Origin: a bacterium
GTDB lineage: Bacteria; Zhuqueibacterota; Zhuqueibacteria; Zhuqueibacterales; Zhuqueibacteraceae
Assembly (NCBI GenBank): GCA_023150945.1
Contig: JAKLJX010000008.1
Location: forward strand, 124,001-188,000
Length of the DNA: 64,000 nt
Direction: 5' to 3'
Shown here: positions 42,359 through 51,387 of the stretch, piece after piece
Numbering within the stretch: the first letter of the stretch is position 1
Layout: the number at the start of each line of letters is the position of its first letter
Notes under the pieces: generated by a model
The model's input: the letters and a program-made list of their open reading frames with translations, nothing else
Database searches by the model: none
Told to the model about the DNA's origin: nothing
Program-made: the position numbers and the translations under genes

Positions 42359-43897
42359 ATGAAAACTGGTTGGAAATGGTTGTGCCTGTTCCTGCTGCTG
42401 GCCTTTGCGGGCGGGGCGATGGCGCAGCAGGTGTACATGAACGAAATCTATACGCGCGGCGTTGCCACCGATCCCGATTGGATCGAGCTGTACAACGGCG
42501 CGGCGGCGGCGGTGGACATTGGCGGCTACAAGATCTACGACAGTGGCGGCAAGGCCGGTACGAAACCCAAAAAAGAGATTCCCGCCGGCACCGTGCTTCC
42601 GGCGAAGGGGTTTTATGTTGTGGTCACCGATGGCTCGAATCCCGAAGACTTCGGCCTGAGCAGCGGCGGCGAGGCCGTCTGGCTGGAGAATACCGCCGGC
42701 GCGGTGATCGACACCGTTGCCTTTCCGGCATTGCAGACCACCGAATCCTTCGGCCGCTTTCCCGATGGCGGCGCATGGCGAGTGTTGAAAGTGATCACCC
42801 GCGGCACGCCCAATGTGTTCGTGGTGATGAATGAAATCTATTCCCGCGGCACGACGGCGGATCCGGATTGGATCGAGTTGTACAACGCCTCGGCCACACC
42901 GATCGATCTCGGCGGCTACAAGATCTATGACAGCGGCGGCAAAGCCGGCACGAAACCCAAGAAAGAGATTGCCGCCGGCACCGTGATTCCGGCCAAGGGA
43001 TTCTACGTTGTAGTCACCGACGGCTCGAATCCTGAAGACTTCGGCTTGAGCAGCGGCGGCGAGGCGGTGTGGCTGGAAAATGCCACCGGTGCAGTGATCG
43101 ACACGGTGGCGTTCCCCGCGATGGAAACGACGCAGACTTTTGGCCGCTATCCGGATGGCGGCGCGTGGAAGTTGCTGAACGTGATCACACGCGGCACGCC
43201 CAATGTCATCGTGCTGATGAACGAGATCTACTCGCGCGGCACCAGCGCGGATCCGGACTGGATTGAACTATACAACAGCTCCGCTGCGCCGATGGACCTC
43301 AGCGGTTTCAAGATCTACGACAGCGGCGGCAAGGCTGGCACAAAACCCAAGAAGCAAATCGCCGCCGGCACGGTGATACCAGCAAACGGTTTTTATGTGG
43401 TCGTTACTGACGGCTCGAACCCCGAAGACTTTGGTCTGAGTAGCGGCGGCGAGGCCGTCTGGCTGGAAGACTCAACCGGCGCAGTGGTGGATACGGTGGC
43501 CTTTCCGGCAATGGAAACGACCCAATCTTTCGGCAGAGTCCCGGATGGGGGTGAGTGGGGTCTGCTCACAACCATCACCCGCGGCGCCACCAACGGCAGC
43601 GGCACCGGTGTCACGGACAACGCGCCGATGGTTGCCAGTTTCCGGCTGGAGCAAAACTATCCCAATCCCTTCAATCCCTCTACCACTATTACCTTCACCC
43701 TGCCGCGCAATGGCGCGGTTGTGCTGCGGGTCTATGATGCGCTCGGCCGGCAAGCGCGCGAGCTGATCAACGGCTATCGCGCCGCCGGCACGCATCAGGT
43801 GATTTTTACTGCCAATGGTCTGGCTACCGGCGCCTATTTTATGAGATTGGAGGCAGCGGACCACGTCATGCAGAAGGCGATGCTGCTGGTGAAATAG
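42359..43897 (+). CDS. Secreted protein with three tandem lamin-tail domains and T9SS-type tail
   Basis: A 512-residue protein with a signal peptide (LFLLLAFAGGAMAQ). Three near-identical LTD units of 130 residues each start MNEIY(T/S)RG and contain DPDWIELYN, KIYDSGGKAGTKPKK, GFYVVVTDGSNPEDFGLSSG and AVIDTVAFPA. A sorting tail (NYPNPFNPSTTITFTL to KAMLLVK) ends the protein. The DNA repeat unit is exactly 390 bp. Expected at the cell surface or released; binding partner unknown. A rho-independent terminator follows at 43987. Confidence 0.88.
   Translation: MKTGWKWLCLFLLLAFAGGAMAQQVYMNEIYTRGVATDPDWIELYNGAAAAVDIGGYKIYDSGGKAGTKPKKEIPAGTVLPAKGFYVVVTDGSNPEDFGLSSGGEAVWLENTAGAVIDTVAFPALQTTESFGRFPDGGAWRVLKVITRGTPNVFVVMNEIYSRGTTADPDWIELYNASATPIDLGGYKIYDSGGKAGTKPKKEIAAGTVIPAKGFYVVVTDGSNPEDFGLSSGGEAVWLENATGAVIDTVAFPAMETTQTFGRYPDGGAWKLLNVITRGTPNVIVLMNEIYSRGTSADPDWIELYNSSAAPMDLSGFKIYDSGGKAGTKPKKQIAAGTVIPANGFYVVVTDGSNPEDFGLSSGGEAVWLEDSTGAVVDTVAFPAMETTQSFGRVPDGGEWGLLTTITRGATNGSGTGVTDNAPMVASFRLEQNYPNPFNPSTTITFTLPRNGAVVLRVYDALGRQARELINGYRAAGTHQVIFTANGLATGAYFMRLEAADHVMQKAMLLVK
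42437..43606 (+). repeat. Three in-frame 390-bp tandem repeats in lamin-tail gene
   Basis: Units start at 42437, 42827 and 43217, each exactly 390 bp with few gaps. The high nucleotide similarity means recombination could expand or contract the array. Each unit codes for one complete lamin-tail domain. Confidence 0.9.
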
Positions 43898-43986
43898 TCC
43901 GCGCGCCGCACGGCGCCTGCTGTCAGGACGGGTATTCCGCTGCAGCCGCAGCTCAGCTCGCCGCACGGAGCAACTGAAACAACAAA

Positions 43987-44018
43987 GCCTCGCAGGTTTC
44001 TCTGCGGGGCTTTTTTTT
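43987..44018 (+). terminator. Rho-independent terminator
   Basis: GCCTCGCAG and CTGCGGGGC pair (one G-T) around GTTTCT and are followed by eight T's. It lies about 90 bases after the triple lamin-tail gene and clearly ends the phosphate-associated rightward transcription unit. Confidence 0.93.
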
Positions 44019-44398
44019 GTTGCGAACCCGGCGGCGTGCGGTATGCTTGAGAAGCGAGTCCGGCGCTGCGATTCGGGAAAACATGGCGAAGATTCAGGCG
44101 CAGTGCCTCGTCATTTGCACGATGCGACTGGCTGACGCGTGAACGAACTCGCTCAGACAACCCCAAGCAGTCTGCGCGCGGTGCTGTGTCGCCTGCATAC
44201 ACAGGATGATGCTGCGCAACAACTGACCTGCGCGAGCTCTGCTCGAGCCGATTACGCCGAGTGTGTTGCCTCTTGCATGAAATCAGGCATTTGTGCAGCC
44301 GCCACCTTTTGGATGCTGCCTGGCATTTGATTTGTGGGGAGGAGAAGCAGCGCGTGGCAAAAAGCGCGCAATGGTACATCCAACTCGGAGGCAGAAAC
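44019..44398. other. Intergenic region, nothing recognised
   Basis: 380 bp between a terminator and a lipoprotein gene. Short frames are present but lack a ribosome site or any recognisable motif. A promoter must lie here for the next gene but is not evident. Confidence 0.4.
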
Positions 44399-44812
44399 AT
44401 GAAGGCAGGCCGGAGGCACTTCCGCGACATCTTCGTTGCCTTGCTCGCAGGCGCATGGCTGGTGGGCTGTGCGGCGGATTCGCCGCTTGGCATTCTCTTT
44501 TCCCCGCCGGATTGCAGCATTGTTTACATGAGCAAGTATGACAGTGATGTCTCGCGGCGCTGGGCTGAAATTGAGCTGATGGTGCAAAACCGCGATGACA
44601 ACAGCACGGCCTACAGCGTCGGCTGCACTTTCAAACTCAAACGCGGGAATGTGATCATCGATCGTGGTTTCGCCAGCTTTGGCACGCTCGAACCAGGCGA
44701 AGCCGCCATCGCCACGGTTCGCTTCACCGGCATTGAGTCGCATCGTGAGTACAGCTATCTCGAGTACACCTTGTTCTGGTATGACGCGCAGGGCGGCTAT
44801 TATGAGAACTGA
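44399..44812 (+). CDS. Small lipoprotein, unknown function
   Basis: About 137 residues from the ATG at 44399, which has GGAGG upstream; earlier ATGs have none. Lipobox is AWLVGC. The mature domain (WAEIELMVQNRDDNSTAY, TFKLKRGNVIIDRGFASFG, LEPGEAAIATVRFTGIES) is beta-rich and resembles FxLYD-type or immunoglobulin-like small domains, but I cannot name it. It stands alone between the terminator and a convergent nuclease-like gene. Confidence 0.7.
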   Translation: MKAGRRHFRDIFVALLAGAWLVGCAADSPLGILFSPPDCSIVYMSKYDSDVSRRWAEIELMVQNRDDNSTAYSVGCTFKLKRGNVIIDRGFASFGTLEPGEAAIATVRFTGIESHREYSYLEYTLFWYDAQGGYYEN

Positions 44813-45271
44813 CCGGCGGCAGAGGCTGGCGTGCAGCCGGTCTCACGCTCGGTCAGTACACTGTCGCGTTCGAAAGCCTATCCACCACCCTGTCATCCCG
44901 CAGGCTCCTGTGAAGATTTGGCCGCGGTGCCGAGTCACTCGAAGTGTCCCTGCGGGAGCTTGGCGGCAACTCATGAGAACCGGTTTCCCCAGGCGTTGCC
45001 TGCGCTAATGCATGCCATCCCCATGGGGCTCAGCTTACACCATTTTCTGGCCGAATGAGCCGCACCCCGCCTTTTGTCGTTCCGCGCGAATCTTCTCGGG
45101 TACAAAGTCACCTCTTCGACTGAACGATCATTACAGTGCCGGGGAGGATCCTTGCAGCAGCGCAACGACTCTGCATGCAAACGAGAAGCGCAGGCACGTA
45201 ATCGTACTGTCCACCTCATGAATGTCATCTCTTCTCCGCTCACGGCAGCCAATCCCGCCCACTGCCCGCAT
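44813..45271. other. Convergent intergenic region, nothing recognised
   Basis: About 460 bp between two convergent genes. No convincing coding frame, hairpin with T-run, or repeat seen. Confidence 0.4.
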
Positions 45272-46153
45272 TCATTCCAATACGATTTCCGCCAGCACGG
45301 GAAAATGATCCGAAGTGAATCTATCGCCACAAGCGTCGGCAATGACCCCATGCCGCAAGACGCTGCAGTGCGAATTGACAAAGATGTAGTCGATGCCGGG
45401 GCGCTCCGTGGCGCGGCCAAAGCCGTGAAATGTCCAATCCGGACCATAATGCGGCCGGCGGCTGAGGTGGCGCGCATCCTGCAACTGTGGCCCCGCGGCA
45501 GCGCCGTTACCGGTAAGAACTTGATAAACCGGCGAGTCGGCCGTGGCATTGAAATCGCCGGTCACAATAACCGGCGCGTTGACGGATCGGCGTTGCATTT
45601 GATCCAGCAGAAGCTTGGCACTCTCCACCCTCGCCTGCTCGCCGATATGGTCAAAATGGGTGTTGTACAGATAAAATTCCGCATTGGTGCGCCGGTCTTT
45701 GAACTGCGCCCAGGTGACGATGCGAGTGATGGCCGCATCCCAACCCAGGCTGCCGGGCTGTTCGGGCGTGGGCGAGAGCCAAAATGTGCCGTGGCGCAGC
45801 GGCACAAAGCGGTCAGTGCGATAGAGAATCGCCGAATACTCGCCTTTTTCCCGGCCATCATCGCGGCCAACGCCCAGCCAGGCAAATCCGGGCAGCAGCG
45901 CGGACAGATCCGCCAGTTGATCGTTGAGCGCCTCCTGCAAACCGATGAGATCTGCCTGATGAAATTGAATGGTGTTGGCAACAAGCTGCTGGCGATGCGG
46001 CCAGGCATTCTCGCCATCATCTGGAGTGTTCAACCGGATGTTGAAGCTCATCACCACGAGCGACTTATCCGTGGCCGGCGCGTGCAATCGCATGCACGCG
46101 GAGAGGGGCAGACACATGCTGGCCCATAGCAAGAATTTTGAGATATTGCTCAT
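45272..46153 (-). CDS. Endonuclease/exonuclease/phosphatase (EEP) family lipoprotein
   Basis: About 293 residues from the ATG at 46153 (a further ATG lies at 46177). Lipobox CLPLSAC places it on a membrane. EEP motifs are complete: VMSFNIRLNTPDD, LIGLQEAL (metal Glu), YLYNTHFDH, VIVTGDFNATADSP, IDYIFV and SDHFPVLAEI with the catalytic Asp-His. This DNase I-like fold hydrolyses phosphodiesters or phospholipids. Next to phosphate transporters and lamin-tail proteins it may free phosphate from extracellular nucleotides or lipids, though that is inferred. It is divergent from the MacA-like gene. Confidence 0.9.
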   Translation of the reverse strand: MSNISKFLLWASMCLPLSACMRLHAPATDKSLVVMSFNIRLNTPDDGENAWPHRQQLVANTIQFHQADLIGLQEALNDQLADLSALLPGFAWLGVGRDDGREKGEYSAILYRTDRFVPLRHGTFWLSPTPEQPGSLGWDAAITRIVTWAQFKDRRTNAEFYLYNTHFDHIGEQARVESAKLLLDQMQRRSVNAPVIVTGDFNATADSPVYQVLTGNGAAAGPQLQDARHLSRRPHYGPDWTFHGFGRATERPGIDYIFVNSHCSVLRHGVIADACGDRFTSDHFPVLAEIVLE

Positions 46154-46393
46154 TTGAAGTTCCCTGTGCTTGTGCAATTCGTTTCACTGCCTCGATTTCT
46201 CACCATTGGGAGAATCACATGAAACATTTCTCTCCCACTGCCGTCTATCCTGGCGCAATTCCTTGCCATAGACCCGGCTGAAAAGACATGCCTGAACAGA
46301 ACACTGCCACCAAGGTTTCTATGTATACCGGCTGTGTCCGGCACACCCAGGATAGTTGGATCACCAAACCATCTTAACGGAGATTCTGTGAAA

Positions 46394-47734
46394 ATGTCAA
46401 AGAAAAAGTTGCTGATTCTCTCGGGAGTGGCGGTGGTCGCCATTGCTGCAGTTGCTGTTGGCCTGATGAAAAAGAACGGCAACCAGGCGCTGGAGGTACA
46501 AACGGCACCGGTCAAGCGCAGGCAGGTGATCGAAACCGTCACAGCCGCCGGCAAAGTGCAGCCCCACATCCAGGTGAAGATCAGCGCCGACGTGAGCGCC
46601 AAGATCACCAAACTCACGGTCAAGGAGGGCGACTGGGTGGAAAAAGGCGAACTGCTGGTCGAGTTGGATCGTGAGCGGTACGTTGCCGCCGTGGAGCGCG
46701 CCGAGGCCAGCCTGCGTTCGAGCCAGTCCGAGGCTGAGCTCGCCAAAGAGAGTATGCTGAAAGCGGAAAAGGATTATCTGCGCAGCAAGGAGTTGTTCGC
46801 GAAGAAAGTCGAGTCTTCCGCCGCTTATGATGCGGCTGCCGCTACCTATCAGGTCGAGAAGGCGCGCCACGAGGCAGCGCTCAACAACGTGGAACAATCC
46901 AAGGCTTTGTTGAAGCAGGCGCAGGACGATCTCTCCAAAACCCGGATCTATGCGCCGATGACCGGCACGATCAGCCAGCTCAACAAGGAAGTGGGTGAGA
47001 TTGCGCTCGGCTCGCAGTTCCAGGAGGACGTCATTCTCGTGCTGGCAGATCTGGTCGGCATGGAGGCGCTGGTGGATGTCGATGAGAATGACGTCGTCAC
47101 GCTGGCGCTGAGCGACACGGCGCACATCGAGGTGGACGCGGTGCCCGGCACGATCTTCCGTGGCTTCGTCTCGGAAATCGCCAACACCGCCAAAGTCACC
47201 GGCACCGGCACGGCTGATCAGAAAACCGAATTCGAGGTCAAAGTCGCCATCACCGGCACGGTCGGCGGTGCCGCGACCAACGGCGTCGCGCAAGCGCTGG
47301 AAGTCCGGCAGGAGACCAAGCGTTCGACGGCGGATCTGCGGCCGGGTATGTCCGCCAGTTGCGACATCGTCACGGCGACGCATGACAGCGTGATCGCGGT
47401 TCCGATTCAAAGCGTGACCGTGCGCACGCTGGAGCAATTGCAGCAAAAGCCCAAAGGCCGCAAGGAGGGTGAGGCCATTGCCGAGGAGGCGGCGCCGGCC
47501 TATGTGCCCGACAAGGACGGATTCGTCGAAGTAGTGTTTGTGGTGCAGAACGGCGTGGTGCAGGCGCGCCAGGTGAAAACCGGCATTCAGAGCGACACCC
47601 ATATCGAGATTGTCCACGGTCTCTCGGAGAACGATGAAGTCGTGGTGGGCAGTTTCCGGGCGATCAGCAAAGACCTGCAAAACGGCATGGCAATCAAAAC
47701 CGCGAACGCTCCGAAAAAAGAAAATCAGACATGA
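46394..47734 (+). CDS. MacA-like periplasmic membrane-fusion/adaptor protein
   Basis: About 446 residues from ATG 46394; GTG 46388 is also possible. An N-terminal anchor (LLILSGVAVVAIAAVAVGLM) precedes the lipoyl half motif (TVTAAGKVQPHIQVKISADV), a long alpha-hairpin (VERAEASLRSSQSEAELAK to LLKQAQDDLSKTRIYAPMTG), the second lipoyl half and a beta-barrel/MP domain. This matches HlyD/RND/MacA adaptors. It is coupled to the first permease gene by an ATGA overlap at 47731. It likely links an inner-membrane transporter to an outer-membrane channel. No outer-membrane channel gene is visible nearby. Confidence 0.93.
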   Translation: MSKKKLLILSGVAVVAIAAVAVGLMKKNGNQALEVQTAPVKRRQVIETVTAAGKVQPHIQVKISADVSAKITKLTVKEGDWVEKGELLVELDRERYVAAVERAEASLRSSQSEAELAKESMLKAEKDYLRSKELFAKKVESSAAYDAAAATYQVEKARHEAALNNVEQSKALLKQAQDDLSKTRIYAPMTGTISQLNKEVGEIALGSQFQEDVILVLADLVGMEALVDVDENDVVTLALSDTAHIEVDAVPGTIFRGFVSEIANTAKVTGTGTADQKTEFEVKVAITGTVGGAATNGVAQALEVRQETKRSTADLRPGMSASCDIVTATHDSVIAVPIQSVTVRTLEQLQQKPKGRKEGEAIAEEAAPAYVPDKDGFVEVVFVVQNGVVQARQVKTGIQSDTHIEIVHGLSENDEVVVGSFRAISKDLQNGMAIKTANAPKKENQT

Positions 47735-48969
47735 AAATCCTCACGGAACTGGGCGAAACGCTCAATCTCGCGTTCGCCGCCATTCGCGCCAATAAGACGC
47801 GCGGCCTGTTGACCACGCTCGGCATCATCATCGGCATTGTGGCCGTGGTCACCACCATGACTGCGGCCAATGGTTTGGGCAATTCCTTCAAGGAGAGCAT
47901 TTCAGCCATCGGCTCGGACGTGCTCTACGTTTCTCGCATGCCCTGGGTCATGCACGGCAACTGGTTCGAATTCCGTAACCGCGACAATCTGGAATTGCAG
48001 TACGCCGCAGAGCTGGAACGCCGCCTGCCGGACGCGGTGGCGGTCAACCCCACCACGCACACCAACAAAAGCATCAAATACGAATCCAACACACTGCAGG
48101 ACGTGAGCATCATCGGCACCACCGACAAGCACATCGTGGTGTCCAGCTCCCTGCCGGAGTTGGGCAGGTTCCTGACCGGTATCGACGTGCAATACAAGAA
48201 GAAAGTCTGCGTAATCGGCAGCGAGATCAAGCGGCGCGTCTTCGAGAATGTCGACCCGGTCAACAAGCGCCTGCGCATCGGCCGTGATACGTATCGTGTC
48301 GTCGGCGTGATGGAGAAACAGGGCAGCGCCGGCTTCTTTGGCGGGCCGAATTTCGACAGCCAAATCTACCTCCCCATCACCTCTTTCGTGCGGTCGTTTG
48401 GCGCCAGCACCGACCGTAATTTCGACATCGCCGTCAAGGCGCCCAGCACCGAGGCTTTGGGCGATTTCGAATTTGCCCTGATCGGCGAGATGCGCAAGAT
48501 CCGCAAGCTCAAGCCCACGGAACGGGACGATTTCTCGATCAATAAGATGGACTCGCTGATGGCGGCCTATAACAACGTCATGGGCGTGATCGTCCTGATC
48601 GGCCTGGTGATCACCGGCGTGTCGCTGTTTGTCGGCGGCGTCGGCGTGATGAACATCATGTTCGTTTCCGTGACCGAACGCACGCGCGAGATCGGCATTC
48701 GCAAAGCCATCGGCGCCAAGCGGCGCACGATTCTCACGCAATTTCTGTTCGAATCGTCGACGATCTGCTTGCTGGGCGGATTAGTGGGCGTGGTGCTGGC
48801 GGTCGGCGTCACCCAGATCATCAATTCGCTGGTGATGCCGGCGAGCATTTCTCTCCCCATAGTTGTGGTCGCGCTGGTGGTGTCGGTGCTGGTCGGCGTG
48901 TTCTCCGGCATTGTCCCGGCGTTCAAAGCGTCGCGTTTGGACCCCATCGAGGCATTGAGGTACGAATAA
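47731..48969 (+). CDS. MacB/FtsX-type ABC transporter permease 1
   Basis: A 412-residue permease without ATPase motifs. N-terminal helix (AAIRANKTRGLLTTLGIIIG), MacB periplasmic core domain (VNPTTHTNKSIKYESNTLQD to VGVMEKQGSAGFFGG), then the three FtsX helices (VMGVIVLIGLVITGVSLFVG, VTERTREIGIRKAIGAKR, LPIVVVALVVSVLVGVFSG). The EIGIRKAIGAK cytoplasmic loop contacts an ATPase. It starts by ATGA overlap with the adaptor and ends one base before the next permease start. The cognate ATPase gene is missing from the cluster. Confidence 0.93.
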   Translation: MKILTELGETLNLAFAAIRANKTRGLLTTLGIIIGIVAVVTTMTAANGLGNSFKESISAIGSDVLYVSRMPWVMHGNWFEFRNRDNLELQYAAELERRLPDAVAVNPTTHTNKSIKYESNTLQDVSIIGTTDKHIVVSSSLPELGRFLTGIDVQYKKKVCVIGSEIKRRVFENVDPVNKRLRIGRDTYRVVGVMEKQGSAGFFGGPNFDSQIYLPITSFVRSFGASTDRNFDIAVKAPSTEALGDFEFALIGEMRKIRKLKPTERDDFSINKMDSLMAAYNNVMGVIVLIGLVITGVSLFVGGVGVMNIMFVSVTERTREIGIRKAIGAKRRTILTQFLFESSTICLLGGLVGVVLAVGVTQIINSLVMPASISLPIVVVALVVSVLVGVFSGIVPAFKASRLDPIEALRYE

Positions 48970-50216
48970 TGAATCTGAACGAAGCATTGCGAATGGCCCT
49001 GCAGGCGATCCGCGCGCAAAAGCTGCGCTCGCTGTTGACCCTGATCGGCATCATCGCCGGCGTCGCCTCGATCATAGCGGTAATGACCGGTATTTCCGTC
49101 ATTCAAAACACCATGGAAAAGGAAATGAGCGTCCTGGGGACGACCACCTTCCAGGTGCAAAAATGGCCCGCCGGCGGCTTCAATCATGACGTCGACTGGC
49201 GGAAGATTCAACGGCGCAAACCCGTGACCGTTGCCCAGGCCAATGCCATCCGGGAAAACGTCAAAGCGGCGGATCTGGTGGGCGCGGAATTGTGGAGTTT
49301 CGGACACCTCGCCCGCTTCCGCGGCGAGGCCACCAATCAAAACCTGACGATCTGCGGCGGCACGCCCGAATACTGCGCCAACAACACTCACTTCGTGCGT
49401 CTGGGCCGCAACCTCACCAATCAGGACGTGAACACCGGCAGCTTTGTCGCCGTCATCGGCCCGAGCGTGGCGGAGACTCTTTTTCCGTTCAGTGATCCTC
49501 TCGGCCAAACGATCAAAATCGATGACCGCAAATACCGCGTGATTGGCGTGCTGGAGGAGAAAAGCTCGGCGATGGGCGGCAACTACGACAACTATCTCCT
49601 TGTCCCCATCACCACCTTTCAGCAGGTGTATGGCATGCGTGATCAGCGTGGCAATGACCGCTCGGTCAACGTCACGGTGCGGGCGCGCCGTCCGGAAATG
49701 TTGCAGGACGCCATCGAAGAAACGCGGCTGGTGCTGCGCGCGGTGCGCAGAGTGCCGCCGCGCGAAGAGGATGACTTCACCGTTTTCACCAACGACAGCA
49801 TGATCAAGTCATTCAATCAGGCCACTGCCGGCGTCAAGCTGGGCGCATTTGTGGTGGGCATTGTGGCGCTGGTGGTTGCCGGCATCGGCATTATGAACAT
49901 TATGCTGGTGTCGGTGACGGAGCGCACCAAGGAAATCGGCATTCGGAAATCACTGGGCGCCAAACGCAAGAGCATTCTTACACAGTTCTTGATCGAGGCA
50001 ATCGTGTTGTGCAATGTCGGTGGGGCAATCGGCGTGCTGGCCGGTTTTGGTTTGGGGAATATCGTGTCGATTATGACCGGCTTTGCGGTGTCGGTGCCGC
50101 TGGAGTGGGCGTTGGGCGGATTGGCCTTTTGCACGATCGTCGGCCTCACTTTCGGCATGTGGCCGGCGATTGTAGCTTCCAAGCTCGATCCGGTGAAAGC
50201 CCTGAGCTACGAATAA
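48969..50216 (+). CDS. MacB/FtsX-type ABC transporter permease 2
   Basis: A 415-residue paralogue of the preceding permease, with the same layout: ALQAIRAQKLRSLLTLIGII, MacB core domain (GGFNHDVDWRKIQRRKPVTV to GVLEEKSSAMGGNYDNYL), VTERTKEIGIRKSLGAKRKS and C-terminal helices. Start overlaps the previous stop by one base (TAATG). The pair probably forms a heterodimeric transporter core for a small molecule or lipid; an ATPase from elsewhere in the genome would be required. A 30-bp palindrome follows as terminator. Confidence 0.93.
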   Translation: MNLNEALRMALQAIRAQKLRSLLTLIGIIAGVASIIAVMTGISVIQNTMEKEMSVLGTTTFQVQKWPAGGFNHDVDWRKIQRRKPVTVAQANAIRENVKAADLVGAELWSFGHLARFRGEATNQNLTICGGTPEYCANNTHFVRLGRNLTNQDVNTGSFVAVIGPSVAETLFPFSDPLGQTIKIDDRKYRVIGVLEEKSSAMGGNYDNYLLVPITTFQQVYGMRDQRGNDRSVNVTVRARRPEMLQDAIEETRLVLRAVRRVPPREEDDFTVFTNDSMIKSFNQATAGVKLGAFVVGIVALVVAGIGIMNIMLVSVTERTKEIGIRKSLGAKRKSILTQFLIEAIVLCNVGGAIGVLAGFGLGNIVSIMTGFAVSVPLEWALGGLAFCTIVGLTFGMWPAIVASKLDPVKALSYE

Positions 50217-50263
50217 ACCCCGTTACAAGCAGCCGGCAATGTCAGCTTGCGGCTCCCGAAAAC

Positions 50264-50293
50264 AGAAAACCCAGTGCCGGCACTGGGTTTTCT
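50264..50293. terminator. Perfect 30-bp palindromic bidirectional terminator
   Basis: AGAAAACCCAGTGCC is followed immediately by its exact reverse complement, a perfect 15-bp-armed palindrome. On the plus strand a T-rich stretch (TCTTTTTCT) follows; on the minus strand the A-rich flank becomes T-rich. It separates the permease gene from the convergent basic-protein gene and should stop both. Confidence 0.9.
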
Positions 50294-50333
50294 TTTTCTG
50301 CAATCTGTCCGCACTGTTGCCAGCGCCTTGTGC

Positions 50334-50672
50334 TTATTGTGCGTTCAAGCTCGCCTTGTAATCCTTCAGATTGGAAAATCCCGCCTTTCGCGCTTTTTCC
50401 CAAAGCAGCTTCATCGACGCAGCGGTTTTGCGATTGCGTTTGCCTTTCAGGCTGGCGGCGGGTTTCGCTTTCTTGGCCTTGACTTTGGCCTTGGCCTTGG
50501 CCGGCGCTTTGGCTTTGCGGCGTTTGACCACCGTGCGCACCGCGGGCTTGGCCGGCGGTCTTCCCGTACGAAGCTGCGCTTGTAGTTCCGCGATTTCAGC
50601 GTCAACGCGGCTCCGCTCGGCCATCAGGCCTTCCAACGCGAGAGTGAGCACTCTTTTCCGATCGACCGACAT
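50334..50672 (-). CDS. Lys/Ala-rich histone H1-like basic protein
   Basis: A 112-residue protein preceded by AAGGAAGGA. Residues 1-35 form a coiled-coil-like helix (LALEGLMAERSRVDAEIAEL). A low-complexity basic tract follows (KRRKAKAPAKAKAKVKAKKA) like histone H1 tails, and the C-terminus (SMKLLWEKARKAGFSNLKDY) is a small helical unit. Such proteins bind nucleic acid and can compact chromosomes. A ribosomal-silencing or nucleoid role is possible; no enzyme motif. Confidence 0.78.
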   Translation of the reverse strand: MSVDRKRVLTLALEGLMAERSRVDAEIAELQAQLRTGRPPAKPAVRTVVKRRKAKAPAKAKAKVKAKKAKPAASLKGKRNRKTAASMKLLWEKARKAGFSNLKDYKASLNAQ

Positions 50673-50991
50673 GTCGTGTTCCTTCCTTGTGATTAAAGTT
50701 GATTCTTATGGGGCACCATGAAGTCATCAAAAGTCTCTTTTCATACCAAGCTTCATTGTGCTCATAACAGCCGCCCTAAGAAGAACAATATCGCGGTAAA
50801 TGTCAAGTGATTTGCTGCCAGGCGTGCCTTGGGCAATTTTCCGGGAAGGGTATGGTCGAGATTGCGAGAACCGCATTGCGGATATACCTGATTACTCTGC
50901 CTTCTTTCGTTATCAAACTCAAAGCGCTGCTACAGACTTCATTCGTTTCTTTGAGTTGACACCTGTCGGATCGAGCCGAGATGAGCTTCCA

Positions 50992-51280
50992 GGCCATAGG
51001 GCGCGCAAAGTCAAAGTAAGATTCTGAAAGATTCTTGACCACAAAGCAACCGCTTGCGCCGCGGCGAGCGCGGAGTCTTGAAATCAAGAGAGTCCTTCTC
51101 CGCGTTCTTCGCGTTTCGGCGGTGAGCTTTTGAGGTGAATGGCACGGCAGTGTGCCCCAATCTTCACAAGATCCTTGCTGGATGACAGCGGTGGTGGATA
51201 CTTCGTGCGAGACAACAGTGTATGAATCGGGCCTATTGCCGCCCGCGGGCTTGAGGTTTCAGCTTGTCTGAAACCTGGCG
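50992..51280 (+). repeat. Dispersed intergenic repeat, copy B
   Basis: Starts GGCCATAGGGCGCGCAAAG like copy A and shares its ordered blocks, including AAATCAAGAG, CTTCTCCGCGTTCTTCGCGT, CGGTGAGCTTTT, TCTTCACAAGATCC, GGATGACAG and CAGCTTGTCTGAAACC. The end forms hairpin AGGTTTCAG/CTGAAACCT (51254-51276). Confidence 0.8.
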
Positions 51281-51327
51281 TGGTTTCTTTAAGGTGAAAT
51301 CGTTGCCTTAAAGGCAAGAGATCCCTC

Positions 51328-51387
51328 CAACGGATTGAAACAACCCAGCGGACTAAGAAGAATTCGCTGGGTTGTTTCAATCCGTTG
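51328..51387. repeat. 23-bp perfect inverted repeat (long hairpin)
   Basis: Left arm 51328-51350 and right arm 51365-51387 are exact reverse complements, starting CAACGGATTG, around a 14-base loop. Outer GAAATCGT (51296-51303) also pairs with ACGATTTC (51388-51395). It sits between copies B and C. The GATTGAAAC core recalls CRISPR repeat ends but there is no array. Confidence 0.85.

Noticed and set aside
42437-43606. Possible CRISPR-like or satellite array
   Set aside because: The 390-bp units are in frame and encode complete lamin-tail domains.
51328-51387. Possible CRISPR repeat because of GATTGAAAC
   Set aside because: The motif occurs as two inverted arms of one hairpin, with no regularly spaced direct copies, spacers or cas genes.
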